64,000 bases of DNA from Saprospiraceae bacterium (GCA_028285085.1 JANQQI010000073.1:1-64000), one strand, 5' to 3'; numbered from the stretch's first letter, positions 1 to 9,266 are shown. The notes: generated by a model not told the origin, from the sequence alone. Numbers and translations are program-made.

Positions 1-349
1 CACTGATCCAGACTGGGAATTCTTGGGCTAAGGTTTCAATTTGCTCTCGCTCATTTTCTTCTTTATTAGCGATAATCAAGTCAGGTTGTAGATCCCGCAC
101 TCGATCCAGATGAATATTCTTAGTACCTCCGATGCGCGGTTTGCTTCGGAATTGTGACTCAGGGTGAATACAAAACTTGGTAATTCCTGCCACTTCCTGT
201 TCCAAGTCTAAATAATGCAACAACTCACTTTGGGACGGAACTACTGATATGATGCGTCGGGGAGGAAACGCAATGTCGATGGTGCGTCCTAATTGGTCCG
301 TGAATGACTGCTGTGGACGAGGTATGTTCGGCGATGTTTCCAAAATCAA
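1..349 (-). CDS. Helical-backbone metal receptor (BtuF/FhuD-like), partial
   Basis: Only the N-terminal ~116 residues are visible; the gene runs off the left edge. The reverse frame contains FPPRRIISVVPSQSELL, then TKFCIHPES and KPRIGGTKN, then LQPDLIIANKEENE. This is the opening of the class III periplasmic-binding fold of cobalamin/iron-chelate receptors of ABC transporters (family knowledge). No signal peptide and no ATG are visible. After the upstream in-frame TAA the first possible starts are TTG at 349 or 343, so I chose 349. That lies 5 bases past the DUF1684 stop, so translation is probably coupled. A soluble receptor-like enzyme role cannot be excluded. The family is fairly certain, the ligand unknown. 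Confidence 0.75.
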   Translation of the reverse strand, partial: MILETSPNIPRPQQSFTDQLGRTIDIAFPPRRIISVVPSQSELLHYLDLEQEVAGITKFCIHPESQFRSKPRIGGTKNIHLDRVRDLQPDLIIANKEENEREQIETLAQEFPVWIS

Positions 350-354
350 GCAGC

Positions 355-990
355 TTACTTTTTATCAGATCGTGGATAAGCCTTTTCGCCGGCTTCAACG
401 GCAAAGGGGAGGTGGTTTTCCTTTGGCGGAATCGGACAACTGTAGCCATCTTTATAAGCACAATAAGGATTGAAACAAACATTAAAATCCAATACCGCAT
501 CGTCCTTTCCTAAATCATAGGTGTAGGCATAGATATAACGGCCCCCACCATAGGTCGATTCTCCATTCGTCAAATCTTTGAAGGGAATAAAGACGCGGTG
601 CCGAGTTTTACTATTTCCGGGCCGCATGCTACGGTAAAGTATTAAGGTATAAGTGCTGTCTTGATACTCAAAGGTAAAAGTCGCATGCTTTTGATAGCGG
701 TGATGGTCACCGCTATAAGTAGGCATATCGAAAGGTTCGTCATCTTCGACATAAGCCAATTGGCCACGCACAAGAAAGGTGGTATCCGGCGCAAAGTACT
801 GCATACGTTCCACACCAAGTGTATCACCGTAGAAAGGCGCACCGTATTCCAGAAACTTCTTTTTATATTCTACTCGATAGTTCTGAATACTATCAATGAA
901 TGCTGATGCTTGACTAAAGGTGGTCTTCGGTAAGGAAAGAATAAGGAGGAGTAAACTGATTCGACATAATTTTATTATAAAACTCATCAA
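355..990 (-). CDS. DUF1684 family secreted protein
   Basis: A 211-residue protein with an N-terminal hydrophobic signal (residues ~1-26, ending TTFSQA), so it is exported. The C-terminal half carries the family signature: a glycine-rich YGGGRYIYAY stretch near residue 147, LDFNVCFNPYC, and CPIPPKENHLP near residue 187. The cysteines in FNPYC and GYSC could form a disulfide (inference). DUF1684 proteins are common in Bacteroidota and have no established biochemical function. It is followed after 5 bases by the BtuF-like gene and preceded by the propeller-like gene with a 58-base gap, so it may belong to a run of secreted-protein genes transcribed from about 4.7 kb. Confidence 0.85.
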   Translation of the reverse strand: MMSFIIKLCRISLLLLILSLPKTTFSQASAFIDSIQNYRVEYKKKFLEYGAPFYGDTLGVERMQYFAPDTTFLVRGQLAYVEDDEPFDMPTYSGDHHRYQKHATFTFEYQDSTYTLILYRSMRPGNSKTRHRVFIPFKDLTNGESTYGGGRYIYAYTYDLGKDDAVLDFNVCFNPYCAYKDGYSCPIPPKENHLPFAVEAGEKAYPRSDKK

Positions 991-1048
991 AAGCGTTTTA
1001 AAGATTATACTAATCTAATAACATCACTCCACCTGTTTTAGATCATAA

Positions 1049-1963
1049 TTATTCAATAACCATCACCAAACGATTCTCTGCGCCATTGACCGCGAGACGG
1101 CTGATATTGCTCATGCCATAGTAACTAAAGTCCCCAATTTCCAACCAATTGGTATCGATACCTTTATTGAATTTAAACAACTTGGTACCTTGAGCCATGA
1201 TAATTGTTCCATCACCCAGAATACAGAAATCTTCGCTACCAGGTAGAGCTGCAGTAATCAATTTGGTTGTATAATTTTTGGTGTTGAGTTGCTTGAGTAG
1301 CCAGGTGTCTTCACTCATTTTATGCAGGAAGGCAATGTCGCCATTGGGTAGTTCCTGAAAGCAGCGTCCAACATTCGAGGTAATGAAGCGTGTGGACTCA
1401 TCGCGGGTATCGGCAATGACCATCTTGTGTGGATTGTCCACCAGAAAGAGGAGGACATCGCGGTAGTCAATCCAATAGTGGTAGCCGACGTTACGAATTG
1501 TCCGAATTGCGGCTTCACCATTATTGGCGCGACTGATCGGGAAGGTCCACAAGCGCTGACTATTCTGGCCATCCGCTTCTACCCGTACACAGCTAAACTT
1601 GTATTGCTGATTATCGCTGCCACCTGCGGGCGGAACAAAGGTAGGGGAGTACTCGCTTTCTACAGTAGCCGTTACTTGAGTCAAGGCATTACTACGTAGG
1701 TTCAAAGCAAAAATGTCCGTTTGAGTAGTATCTAAACTACGTTGTACCGTAATGTACAACTCATCGTCGCTCATGAAGTAAGGCTGATTATTGTATCCTT
1801 GCTTATTAAATCCAGTGAGAAATTTTGGATTTTTAAACTGATAAATACTATCGCCTATCGGTTTGAGATCAAATGCCAAGATATTAGTCGTTGGAAGGCG
1901 TTGAGCCGATAGTTGACTGCAAAGTCCTACCAAAAGGATGCTGAATAACAGGCTGTTTTTCAT
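1049..1963 (-). CDS. Secreted TolB/WD40-like beta-propeller protein
   Basis: A 304-residue protein with a clear signal peptide (MKNSLLFSILLVGLCSQLSAQ). The mature part has repeated short strands of the kind SDDELYITVQR, IFALNLRSNALTQVT, DGTIIMAQGTKLFKFNKG, which look like blades of a TolB-type propeller (six-bladed WD40-like). No catalytic motif is visible. The 27-base gap to the lipoprotein gene upstream suggests co-transcription. Function is unknown; a periplasmic or surface sensing/binding role is only inferred from the fold. Confidence is high that this is a real secreted protein and moderate for the fold. Confidence 0.7.
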   Translation of the reverse strand: MKNSLLFSILLVGLCSQLSAQRLPTTNILAFDLKPIGDSIYQFKNPKFLTGFNKQGYNNQPYFMSDDELYITVQRSLDTTQTDIFALNLRSNALTQVTATVESEYSPTFVPPAGGSDNQQYKFSCVRVEADGQNSQRLWTFPISRANNGEAAIRTIRNVGYHYWIDYRDVLLFLVDNPHKMVIADTRDESTRFITSNVGRCFQELPNGDIAFLHKMSEDTWLLKQLNTKNYTTKLITAALPGSEDFCILGDGTIIMAQGTKLFKFNKGIDTNWLEIGDFSYYGMSNISRLAVNGAENRLVMVIE

Positions 1964-1990
1964 ATTAAAGTTGGTGTTGAATGTTCGTCT

Positions 1991-2806
1991 TTAGAATTTC
2001 GTAATGCCTTGCATGGCTGATTTCGGTAGTTTGAAATCAAAGGGGCCAAATACATAGGCGGCAGCTTCGTAGGGATTGTAATAAAAATAAATGCTATCGG
2101 CTTCCAAACCAAAATTGGCTGGTAGTGAAAAGCCTTCTCCCCAAAACATGTCATCCATGTGCAACATGGCATCGCCACCTACTGCTTGGTTGATTTGATC
2201 TACTTCCGCATTAAGTCCTCCCGCAACAAGTTTTTGGAAAGCAGTCGTGTCGGTAACGAAATCATCATAGCGCCACTCTTTACCGGAAGGGAGATGGATA
2301 TTTAAAATACGTTTAAACGTATTAGGATGAGCGCCACCAAAAAAGGTATAGTTGTTCATGTCAAAAACCGCGAAAGAGTCTATCTCATTCAGCTCCCCAT
2401 TTACTTCAGCGGCCCACATAATGGTGAATTCGGGATCTTCGCGTAGCGATTGAAGATAGGTGCGTCCCAGTTGTGCTGCCGCAGAATCAATACTCGAAGT
2501 GCTATTTTCACTATCCAACAAGGATTCTCGCAGATAGGCCGCGATTTGTTGATTAATAGCCTCGCGGATTTTCGGTGATCCATCAACGGCTTGATGATAA
2601 TTCAGATCAACATTTAGACATTTATCGGCTGTTTCATCTTCAGTACAGGGGCCCCATTTTTTTTGAAAAGACACGGATTCGAAACGCAACTGGGGGACCG
2701 TAGGAACAACTGTTTCCTGCTGCTGTTCACCGGAGGAAGATTGACAAGCTAGTGTACCCAACAGCAGGAAACAGAGATAAAGCAGGTGACGCGGTTTCAA
2801 AAACAT
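1991..2806 (-). CDS. DUF3298-type lipoprotein (RsiV-like fold)
   Basis: A 271-residue lipoprotein precursor: the hydrophobic start ends in LLGTLAC (lipobox, Cys ~21) followed by a Ser/Gly/Gln-rich linker. The body contains CLNVDLNYHQAV, then YTFFGGAHPNTF near the middle and FWGEGFSLPANFGLEADSIYFYYNPYEAAAYVFGP (here only described as the C-terminal block). The GGAHP segment and the NPYE-I-A-Y-A-G-like end are typical of DUF3298 domains found in RsiV-type lysozyme sensors and many Bacteroidota lipoproteins. The role in the envelope is unknown. It sits 36 bases downstream of the glycoside hydrolase gene and 27 upstream of the propeller gene. Confidence 0.8.
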   Translation of the reverse strand: MFLKPRHLLYLCFLLLGTLACQSSSGEQQQETVVPTVPQLRFESVSFQKKWGPCTEDETADKCLNVDLNYHQAVDGSPKIREAINQQIAAYLRESLLDSENSTSSIDSAAAQLGRTYLQSLREDPEFTIMWAAEVNGELNEIDSFAVFDMNNYTFFGGAHPNTFKRILNIHLPSGKEWRYDDFVTDTTAFQKLVAGGLNAEVDQINQAVGGDAMLHMDDMFWGEGFSLPANFGLEADSIYFYYNPYEAAAYVFGPFDFKLPKSAMQGITKF

Positions 2807-2842
2807 GAAGTCGTGATTTATTACCGCTAAGATAGAAAGACC

Positions 2843-4705
2843 CTATTGTTTCACCAACTTAATTGTGTAGGATTGGCCGGGGCCTTTGAATTGCAAAAAG
2901 TACAGCCCCGGACTCAGAGGTGCGTTGTCTAGTTCGAATTGATAGGACCCGGCCGCCAAATCTTGTTGACTGAGGATGGGATATACCAGCTTGCCGTTGG
3001 TATCCATAATGTGTAAATCGACGATGGCACGCGTCGGCAACTGTAGTTGAACCTGCGCTTCGCTGATCATCGGATTAGGCAGTATTTCTAGTGTGGGGGT
3101 AGCTTTGATGAGATTATTATTAGATACGGTCGCTTGCGCACTGAAAATGCTTGGTGCACCGGTTAAAGGAATATTTTGCGTAGAGCTATTGGTGACCACC
3201 CCGGTTGCCCCGAAGTCCCATTCCCGCCGGGCCAATTGATTAATCCCCAGCTCCGGCGGAAAGCTGTACTGGGCGCTAGCCGATTCTGATTCATCCGTGG
3301 TCGTACGCGCCCAGAGCACATAGGAAAATTGTCCATCAGGATGACGGAAAGCAGCGCCTTCGATCAACTCCGGTAAGCCTAGCGCAGCCGTCTGCTCTGT
3401 GTCGTAGTAAGCGTCACCAATGGTTTGATGCAATGTACGATAACCAATACCGCATTCAGTAATTTCGGCCTGATAAAGTGGAACATTGCTGAAGTTTTGG
3501 TACAAACCCATACGGTCGAATTCGTTACTGGCTTGGGGGCGAGGTACATGCTCGCCGATTTTGTAAACGTGGAATTGTACAATGTCGTTCTTTTGGCAAG
3601 CCACTGCAGCCTTCATTAAAAAATTGCGCTGTGCTTCGTCGCTGCCATAAAATTCGGGATCAAAGCTGGCTGAGGGTAGATGCGACTCCGTGATCAACCA
3701 AACTTTTTCGGGATAGGAGCTACCGTTGTAGCCATAGTTTTCGAGGACAGCCTCCAGTTCATCTTTGCGACGAAGCATCCCTTTGACCGCTTCATCAGAA
3801 TTGCGATTGTAGGCGAAGCCACCAATGTCATTATCCCACCAGCGCATGCTGCCGTCGTAATGAGGATAGGTGTGATAGCTAATCGCATCAAAATAGGCGC
3901 CGCCAGTCAAGGGATATTCCGAAGTGACTGTACCTCCTTCTGGCTCATCGGTGTGACGCAGCATAATATCCAAAAAACTAGGATAGCCGATGCCGCCGAC
4001 CGAAATATAGGCATTGGGGTCAAGACTTTTGATGACTTCATAGGTAATGCGCAGCATGCGAATGTAGTGGAATACCGGAGCGCCCAGTTGGTAATCACAA
4101 GGCTGGGGGACGTTCTCCCACCAGTTGCCCGGCTCGCCGGGCGCCTTATAGGCATTATTCGAAAAATCAAAGTCCGGCTCATTCCAAACTTCCCAAAAGC
4201 GCACATGCTCACCGTACAGATTGACCATACGATAGAGATAAAGCGCGTAGTGGTTGTCATCGTTGACGGGCGTACCGTTTGCACCGCCGTCCCAAATCGG
4301 GAGGTACAAATTGGAAAATAGGTTCGATTGAACACCATTACAGTACACGGTTGGGTCGCGATGCGCTTCTGAAGGGTAGCCAATGAAAACCACATTGTCT
4401 CGAACACCCAGTTGGGTGTAGTAGGCAAAAGCATCAACTCTGATGTCGTAGCCCCAATATTCGAGGAACCACTCAGGAAGAGTAGGGCGCAGGGTATTGC
4501 AACCCGCTCCGGCTACTCCCTGAGAAGGATCTCCTTTGGCGATGACGGCTAGGTCTTGATCCGACCAACCATCGTAGACGCCCATATTGGTGCCGTAGCC
4601 GAAGGTGTTGTTATAGGGAGTGACCTGATCTTGCGCAGTATAATTTACTTGCGCGGGTAGTTGGAAACAGAATAATGTGCCCAAAAAGCATAAAAACTTT
4701 TTCAT
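2843..4705 (-). CDS. T9SS-exported TIM-barrel glycoside hydrolase-like protein
   Basis: About 620 residues. I start at the ATG at 4705 because it gives a clean signal peptide (MKKFLCFLGTLFCFQLPAQ); an in-frame ATG 63 bases upstream would hide it. The catalytic-type domain shows FWEVWNEPDFDF near residue 177, where WNEP is the acid/base motif of clan GH-A barrels, and LITESHLPSAS near residue 337, a plausible nucleophile strand. The last ~80 residues, beginning LEILPNPMISEAQVQL and ending YTIKLVKQ, form a type A T9SS sorting domain. The family number is uncertain (GH39/GH5-like pattern). A paralogue lies at 5594-8992 with PKD domains inserted before the tail. Substrate unknown; presumably a surface or secreted polysaccharide-degrading enzyme. 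Confidence 0.8.
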   Translation of the reverse strand: MKKFLCFLGTLFCFQLPAQVNYTAQDQVTPYNNTFGYGTNMGVYDGWSDQDLAVIAKGDPSQGVAGAGCNTLRPTLPEWFLEYWGYDIRVDAFAYYTQLGVRDNVVFIGYPSEAHRDPTVYCNGVQSNLFSNLYLPIWDGGANGTPVNDDNHYALYLYRMVNLYGEHVRFWEVWNEPDFDFSNNAYKAPGEPGNWWENVPQPCDYQLGAPVFHYIRMLRITYEVIKSLDPNAYISVGGIGYPSFLDIMLRHTDEPEGGTVTSEYPLTGGAYFDAISYHTYPHYDGSMRWWDNDIGGFAYNRNSDEAVKGMLRRKDELEAVLENYGYNGSSYPEKVWLITESHLPSASFDPEFYGSDEAQRNFLMKAAVACQKNDIVQFHVYKIGEHVPRPQASNEFDRMGLYQNFSNVPLYQAEITECGIGYRTLHQTIGDAYYDTEQTAALGLPELIEGAAFRHPDGQFSYVLWARTTTDESESASAQYSFPPELGINQLARREWDFGATGVVTNSSTQNIPLTGAPSIFSAQATVSNNNLIKATPTLEILPNPMISEAQVQLQLPTRAIVDLHIMDTNGKLVYPILSQQDLAAGSYQFELDNAPLSPGLYFLQFKGPGQSYTIKLVKQ

Positions 4706-4877
4706 CTCAATAGCGGAATTAGAGTTTGTAAATTGGATTTGTGGAAAGCAAGTAGAGATGGTGGGCAAGTAGGTTGATATAACTTATAAATTCGGTAAAA
4801 TAGTATATGAGGTTGAAAGATATTTTCTTAATTTTTGATCTTTAAAAAAATTAAACATCAACTCGAGAATTAATGAT

Positions 4878-4901
4878 TTTGCTTAACAATTGTTAAGCAA
4901 A
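4878..4901. promoter_or_regulatory. Perfect 24-bp palindrome, candidate operator
   Basis: Half-site TTTGCTTAACAA is followed immediately by its exact reverse complement; symmetry ends at the next base on each side. It has no T-tract, so it is not an intrinsic terminator. Its place between divergent genes, 52 bases upstream of a -7-like box, suggests a dimeric regulator site. The regulator is unknown. Confidence 0.5.
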
Positions 4902-4952
4902 GTGTGAATCCTTTTTTTCGTTATATTCAAAATATTAAGCTATCGTTTGGAA

Positions 4953-4960
4953 TATCTTTG
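4953..4960 (+). promoter_or_regulatory. Candidate -7 box for the YdeI-family gene
   Basis: TATCTTTG fits the Bacteroidota -7 consensus TAnnTTTG and lies 46 bases before the ATG at 5007. No good TTTG element is found ~19 bases upstream, so support is partial. Confidence 0.4.
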
Positions 4961-5006
4961 TGGGTACTATAACTTCAATTCTACCAATATTTAACTACCA
5001 AAAATT

Positions 5007-5591
5007 ATGTCCGCACAATTCTTCTCTACCCCCACTGAATTTTACGAATGGCTGCTCCAGTTCCACGAGCAAGAAGATGAACTTTGGGTGGGGTATTATA
5101 AGAAGCATACGAAAATACCGAGTATGACTTGGCCGGAATCGGTAGATCAAGCCCTTTGTTTTGGCTGGATTGATGGGCTGCGGCATCGGATTGATGATCA
5201 GAGCTATAAAATCCGTTTTACGCCGCGACGTAAGAATAGTAATTGGAGCGCCGTTAATATTGAGCGTTTTGCAGTCTTGCATGCGGAAGGCTTGGTCCAC
5301 GAAGCGGGGCTGGCGGCTTATCGCCGCCGCCAAGAGGATAAATCTCGTATTTATACTTACGAAAACAAGGATAAGATATCAGAATTACCGCCGGATTACT
5401 TAGCTCAGCTCCAGGCGCATCCTTTGGCTTGGGAGTACTATGACCAACACCTTGCTCCTTCTTATAAGCGTATTTCTATATATTGGATATTGCAAGCCAA
5501 GCGGGAAGCCACCCGGCAGCGCCGCCTTAGCATTTTGATCGAATCCTGCGCTGCCGGGCAGAAGATTCCTCTGCTGCGGCCTAAAAAATAG
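5007..5591 (+). CDS. YdeI/OmpD-associated family protein
   Basis: A 194-residue cytoplasmic protein, no signal peptide. It has the family pattern: WLLQFHEQEDELWVGYYKK at the start, VDQALCFGWIDGLRHRID near residues 47-64, YKIRFTPRRKNSNWS near 68-82, and a basic tail RQRRLSILIES. This family (also annotated as bacteriocin-protection YdeI/OmpD-associated) has no firmly known biochemical role. The gene is lone on the forward strand between two paralogous hydrolase genes; its stop lies 2 bases from the end of the converging second hydrolase gene, with no terminator between them. Confidence 0.85.
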   Translation: MSAQFFSTPTEFYEWLLQFHEQEDELWVGYYKKHTKIPSMTWPESVDQALCFGWIDGLRHRIDDQSYKIRFTPRRKNSNWSAVNIERFAVLHAEGLVHEAGLAAYRRRQEDKSRIYTYENKDKISELPPDYLAQLQAHPLAWEYYDQHLAPSYKRISIYWILQAKREATRQRRLSILIESCAAGQKIPLLRPKK

Positions 5592-5593
5592 TA

Positions 5594-8500
5594 CTACTTC
5601 CTGTGCTTCACCAGACGTTGAATCCAACGCTCCCCGTCAATGGTAATCTGGCAAAGGTATAGTCCGTCGGGTAGAGACTCAAATGCATCGAAATGTAGTT
5701 GATGTTCTCCGGCCGAAAATCGTTGCTGTGTTAAATGCGCAACTTTTGATCCGTCAATATTGAATAAAGTAATATCAACATTCTTAGTCTGCGGTAAAGA
5801 AAATCCAACACTTAGCCGTTCCCGGAAAGGGTTGGGTGTAATTTGTAAAGCATAGGTAGCGACCATTTCGTGAACGGCAATCATTGGTTCTACCGTAAGG
5901 TTTAATTGAACAATTAAATCGCAACCACTTCCGGTAAAACCATATTGGAAATAAGTACCGGAGGTATCATAAATGGAATCTCCCAAGGTATATGTCGTGC
6001 CTTCCTGAATCGTATCATTGATAACCTGAAAGATCGTATCGTTGACGGAAAGCTCAATTTGCACGGTACTGTCACAACCTCCGGAAGATTGGAATTCGTA
6101 CGTATAAATGCCCGTTTCACTGAGGGTATCATTTTGATAATAATATGGATCTCCCTCGCAGATATCTTCAAAAATAAAGGTGATTGGAAGGTCAAGTTCA
6201 ATTAATTCCAACGTTCCTTCAATCATATCACTATTTCCAAAAGCATTAGTAACCGTTAATTCAACGGCATAAAATCCGTCGGTAGGATAACTTACGATGG
6301 GGTTCTCTTCTGTAGAGCTTTCGGGATTACCTCCGGGAAAACTCCAGGACCAACTCACTGGATCGAATAGAGAGTTATCAAAAAACTGTACAAAGTAGGG
6401 GGCACATTTATTATCCGTGTTGAAATCATAACTGGCGATTGGCCCCATCACAAATACAACTTCTTCTAAATGATTAATGGTACCACAAACATTAGTAGCC
6501 TGCAGCAGAATGGTATAATTCCCGGGTGTAGCGTAGGTGTGTTCTGGAGCGAATGCTGTTGAAGTTGTACCATCTCCGAAGTACCATAAATAAGTATCGG
6601 CATTTTGACTGAGGTTCGTCAGCGTAATCGTTAGATCTTCGATCGAGTAGGCAAAATCTGCAACCGGTAAACTCAGCACTTCAATATATGCATCCATAGT
6701 AACGGCATCACTACCATTGGCATTGCTGACGGTGAGCGATACCGGATAAATCCCCGGAGTAGTGTAGATAATCGCAGGGTTTTGTAAAGTCGAACTCGAT
6801 GGTGTCCCTCCCGGAAAACTCCAACTCCAGCTATTCGCATTAAAGGATGCATCCTGAAAAATGATACTTCCATTGGGACACACTGTAGTATTATTTGCCG
6901 AAAAAGCGGCCACCGGTTGTATTGGAGAATTTACCGTTACCGTCTGTGTAAAACTAAATGTACCGCAAGCGTTTGTCGCTTCTAAAGTGATGGTGTAAGT
7001 ACTTGCTTCTGCATAAGTATGATTGGGCGATTCCTCGGAAGAAGTCATACCATCTCCAAACTGCCAAAAGTAGCTAGTAGCATTTTGGCTGGTATTGTTG
7101 AAAGACACATTGAGATTATCCGTACTAAAGGTAAATGCTGGGGCCGCGAAATCTTGTACGCTCACGTGATTATTACTACTCGTCGTATTACTACCATTCG
7201 CATTGACGACTTCAAGAGTAACTGGATAGTTGCCGGGAAGCGTATAGACGACGACCGGATTTTGTAAAGTTGAGCTGGCTGGCGTCCCTCCCGGAAAACT
7301 CCAGTTCCAGCCATCAGCATTTTCTGAAGCATCGAAGAAAAAGACCGTTTCTTCGGGGCAGATGGTGGTATTGGAAGAACTGAAGGCCGCCGTAGGCGGG
7401 GCACCGGAAATAATATTAGGGGTTAAAAATAATGGTGCACCATTCAGCTGAATATCATTCGCGTCAATCGTCGAGCTATTCCCCGTCTGAGCGTGATCCC
7501 AGGCGAAAGCCTCAAGATTAGCAATATTGAAACTCGAAGGGAAAGAGTAAGTGGCACTCGCTGTTTCGCTATTATCGGTCATCGTTTTAGCCCAGAGGAC
7601 ATAAGTAAAAGCGCCGTCCAAATTTTGAAAAGCCGCGCCATCAACCTCCTCCGGCAATTGTAGTGCAGCACTTTGTGCTGGGTGATAGGTGGCGGCTCCA
7701 ATTTGTTCGACCATAGTCTTATGGCCGATGGCACCAGGCATCATTACGGCTTCACTAGGTTCAAGTCCGGCGATGTCTTCGAAAAAGCCCATGCGTTGGA
7801 ATTCATAGGTCGCTTGTCCTGCCGGCAAGTCTTCGGCTAGTTTGTAAGGATGAATCTGCAAAACCCCATCTCGCTGTGCTTGGATGGAAACTTTCATGAG
7901 AAAATTACGCTGAGCTTCTTCCGAGCCGAGATATTCCACGAAATAACTCTCTGAGGGTAAGTTGGTCTCTGTAACAATCCATTGTTTTTCGGGATAGGTT
8001 TGACCATCAAAACCATAATCGTCCAATACCGACTGATAACGCGCTTTGTGTTCACTGAGACTGGCGGCCGCAGCGTCGGAGTGTCGAAAATAAACGAACC
8101 CTCCGACCTCATTACTCCATTCACGCAGACTGCCGTCGAAATGTGGATAAAAATGATAGCTCACTACATCAAAGTAGGCGCCGCCGCGCAAGGGGTAATC
8201 TGCCGCAATTGCGCCGACCTCCGGTTCGTCCGTATGCCGGAGAATGATGTCTAAAAAGCTTGGAAAGCCAATGCCTCCTAACGCAATGTATGCATCGGGA
8301 TCGATGGACTTGATGACTTCGTAGCTGATGCGGAGCAAACGGATGTAGTGGAATACTGGGGCCCGTAGTTTATAATCACAGGGGGCGGGTACGTTTTCCC
8401 ACCAATTCCCGGGTTCTCCGGGTGCTTTGTACGCATTATTCGAGTAATCTAAATCCGGTTCGTTCCAGACTTCCCAGAACTTAACGTAATCCTTATACAA

Positions 8501-8992
8501 ACTCACCATCCGGTAGAGATACAGGGCGTAATAATTATCGTCATTGACGGGTGTTCCGTTTTCACCATTATCCCAAATCGGCAAATACATATTGTCAAAG
8601 AGTAGTGACTGATGCTGAGCGCAATAATAATTGGGATCTTGATGTTGAGGCGAGGGAAAACCGATAATGGCGACATTGTCGCGTGTACCGATATCAATGT
8701 AGTGTTGGAATTCATTCACCCGGATATCATAGCCCCAAAATTCAAGAAAGGATTCCGGGAGGGCAGGTCGCAGCGCATTGCAGCCGATACCAGGGATATT
8801 GTCTTGTGGATTACCTGCCGCAATATCCGCCAGCTCGGTGTCCGTCCAACCGGCGTAAATGCCCATGTTTGTACCATAGCCGTAGCTTTCGGCGTAGGGT
8901 GGCACTTGGTCGAGGGCCGTAAAATTAATTTGTGCAATAATCGTAGTACTGAGCCACAGGCTCAGGCAGAGCATTAAGGAAAGCTTCTTCAT
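5594..8992 (-). CDS. T9SS-exported glycoside hydrolase-like protein with five PKD domains
   Basis: 1,132 residues with signal peptide ending TTIIAQ. The N-terminal ~520 residues are closely similar to the protein at 2843-4705: FWEVWNEPDLDY near residue 179 and IVTETNLPSES near 342 give the two expected carboxylates of a GH-A-type barrel. Five PKD domains follow (~residues 532-932), alternating WSFPGG-type (1, 3, 5) and FGDG-type (2, 4). Then come two ~50-80-residue modules ending GGCDSTV (~974) and SGCDLIV (~1022). The C-terminus, from LQITPNPFRERL to QRLVKHRK, is a type A T9SS sorting domain. The barrel probably acts outside the cell on a polysaccharide, the PKD stalk serving as spacer or binder (inference). 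Substrate unknown. Confidence 0.82.
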   Translation of the reverse strand: MKKLSLMLCLSLWLSTTIIAQINFTALDQVPPYAESYGYGTNMGIYAGWTDTELADIAAGNPQDNIPGIGCNALRPALPESFLEFWGYDIRVNEFQHYIDIGTRDNVAIIGFPSPQHQDPNYYCAQHQSLLFDNMYLPIWDNGENGTPVNDDNYYALYLYRMVSLYKDYVKFWEVWNEPDLDYSNNAYKAPGEPGNWWENVPAPCDYKLRAPVFHYIRLLRISYEVIKSIDPDAYIALGGIGFPSFLDIILRHTDEPEVGAIAADYPLRGGAYFDVVSYHFYPHFDGSLREWSNEVGGFVYFRHSDAAAASLSEHKARYQSVLDDYGFDGQTYPEKQWIVTETNLPSESYFVEYLGSEEAQRNFLMKVSIQAQRDGVLQIHPYKLAEDLPAGQATYEFQRMGFFEDIAGLEPSEAVMMPGAIGHKTMVEQIGAATYHPAQSAALQLPEEVDGAAFQNLDGAFTYVLWAKTMTDNSETASATYSFPSSFNIANLEAFAWDHAQTGNSSTIDANDIQLNGAPLFLTPNIISGAPPTAAFSSSNTTICPEETVFFFDASENADGWNWSFPGGTPASSTLQNPVVVYTLPGNYPVTLEVVNANGSNTTSSNNHVSVQDFAAPAFTFSTDNLNVSFNNTSQNATSYFWQFGDGMTSSEESPNHTYAEASTYTITLEATNACGTFSFTQTVTVNSPIQPVAAFSANNTTVCPNGSIIFQDASFNANSWSWSFPGGTPSSSTLQNPAIIYTTPGIYPVSLTVSNANGSDAVTMDAYIEVLSLPVADFAYSIEDLTITLTNLSQNADTYLWYFGDGTTSTAFAPEHTYATPGNYTILLQATNVCGTINHLEEVVFVMGPIASYDFNTDNKCAPYFVQFFDNSLFDPVSWSWSFPGGNPESSTEENPIVSYPTDGFYAVELTVTNAFGNSDMIEGTLELIELDLPITFIFEDICEGDPYYYQNDTLSETGIYTYEFQSSGGCDSTVQIELSVNDTIFQVINDTIQEGTTYTLGDSIYDTSGTYFQYGFTGSGCDLIVQLNLTVEPMIAVHEMVATYALQITPNPFRERLSVGFSLPQTKNVDITLFNIDGSKVAHLTQQRFSAGEHQLHFDAFESLPDGLYLCQITIDGERWIQRLVKHRK
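6195..7397 (-). repeat. Five tandem PKD domains in an A-B-A-B-A pattern
   Basis: Each unit is ~80 residues. Units 1, 3 and 5 contain WSWSFPGG or WNWSFPGG and lie after TTxCP or KCAPY; units 2 and 4 contain FWQFGDG or LWYFGDG and N(A/V)CGT. Units 1 and 3 are much closer to each other than to 2 or 4, and likewise 2 and 4, implying duplication of a two-domain block. Confidence 0.75.
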
Positions 8993-9266
8993 AGTTCATA
9001 TTATTTTGTGGGCGGGAAGAAGCAAGAAAAACTTGGAATAATCAGTTTTTAGGCAGGGGGAAAGCACATGAATAGCATCAAGATACTACTTTTTTAAAAT
9101 CAAATAAGTGTATGCTAAAAATATTTTAAACTGAAAGTAGGCCCACTCCAGCGATGGCAAGAGATTTCAGAAATACATTTATTAGCCTAAAAGAAAGATT
9201 TATTTCTGTTTTGAAGTTTAGGATATTGATTTTTAGCGCCTAGTAGATTTGAAGATATTTTAATGT

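Larger units (their letters stand above)
4706..5006. other. Divergent intergenic region with palindrome and promoter-like box
   Basis: 301 bases between the leftward glycoside hydrolase gene and the rightward YdeI-family gene, AT-rich. It holds a perfect 24-bp palindrome (4878-4901) and a TATCTTTG box (4953-4960). I see no open reading frame or RNA gene in it. Confidence 0.6.

Noticed and set aside
3680-4321. A 213-codon forward frame antisense to the first glycoside hydrolase
   Set aside because: Its sequence is the mirror of a well-supported enzyme domain with WNEP and other motifs; composition is unlike a protein family and no start context is seen.
8612-8977. A 121-codon forward frame antisense to the second hydrolase N-terminus
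   Set aside because: Lies fully opposite the conserved signal peptide and barrel of the real gene; no recognisable domain.
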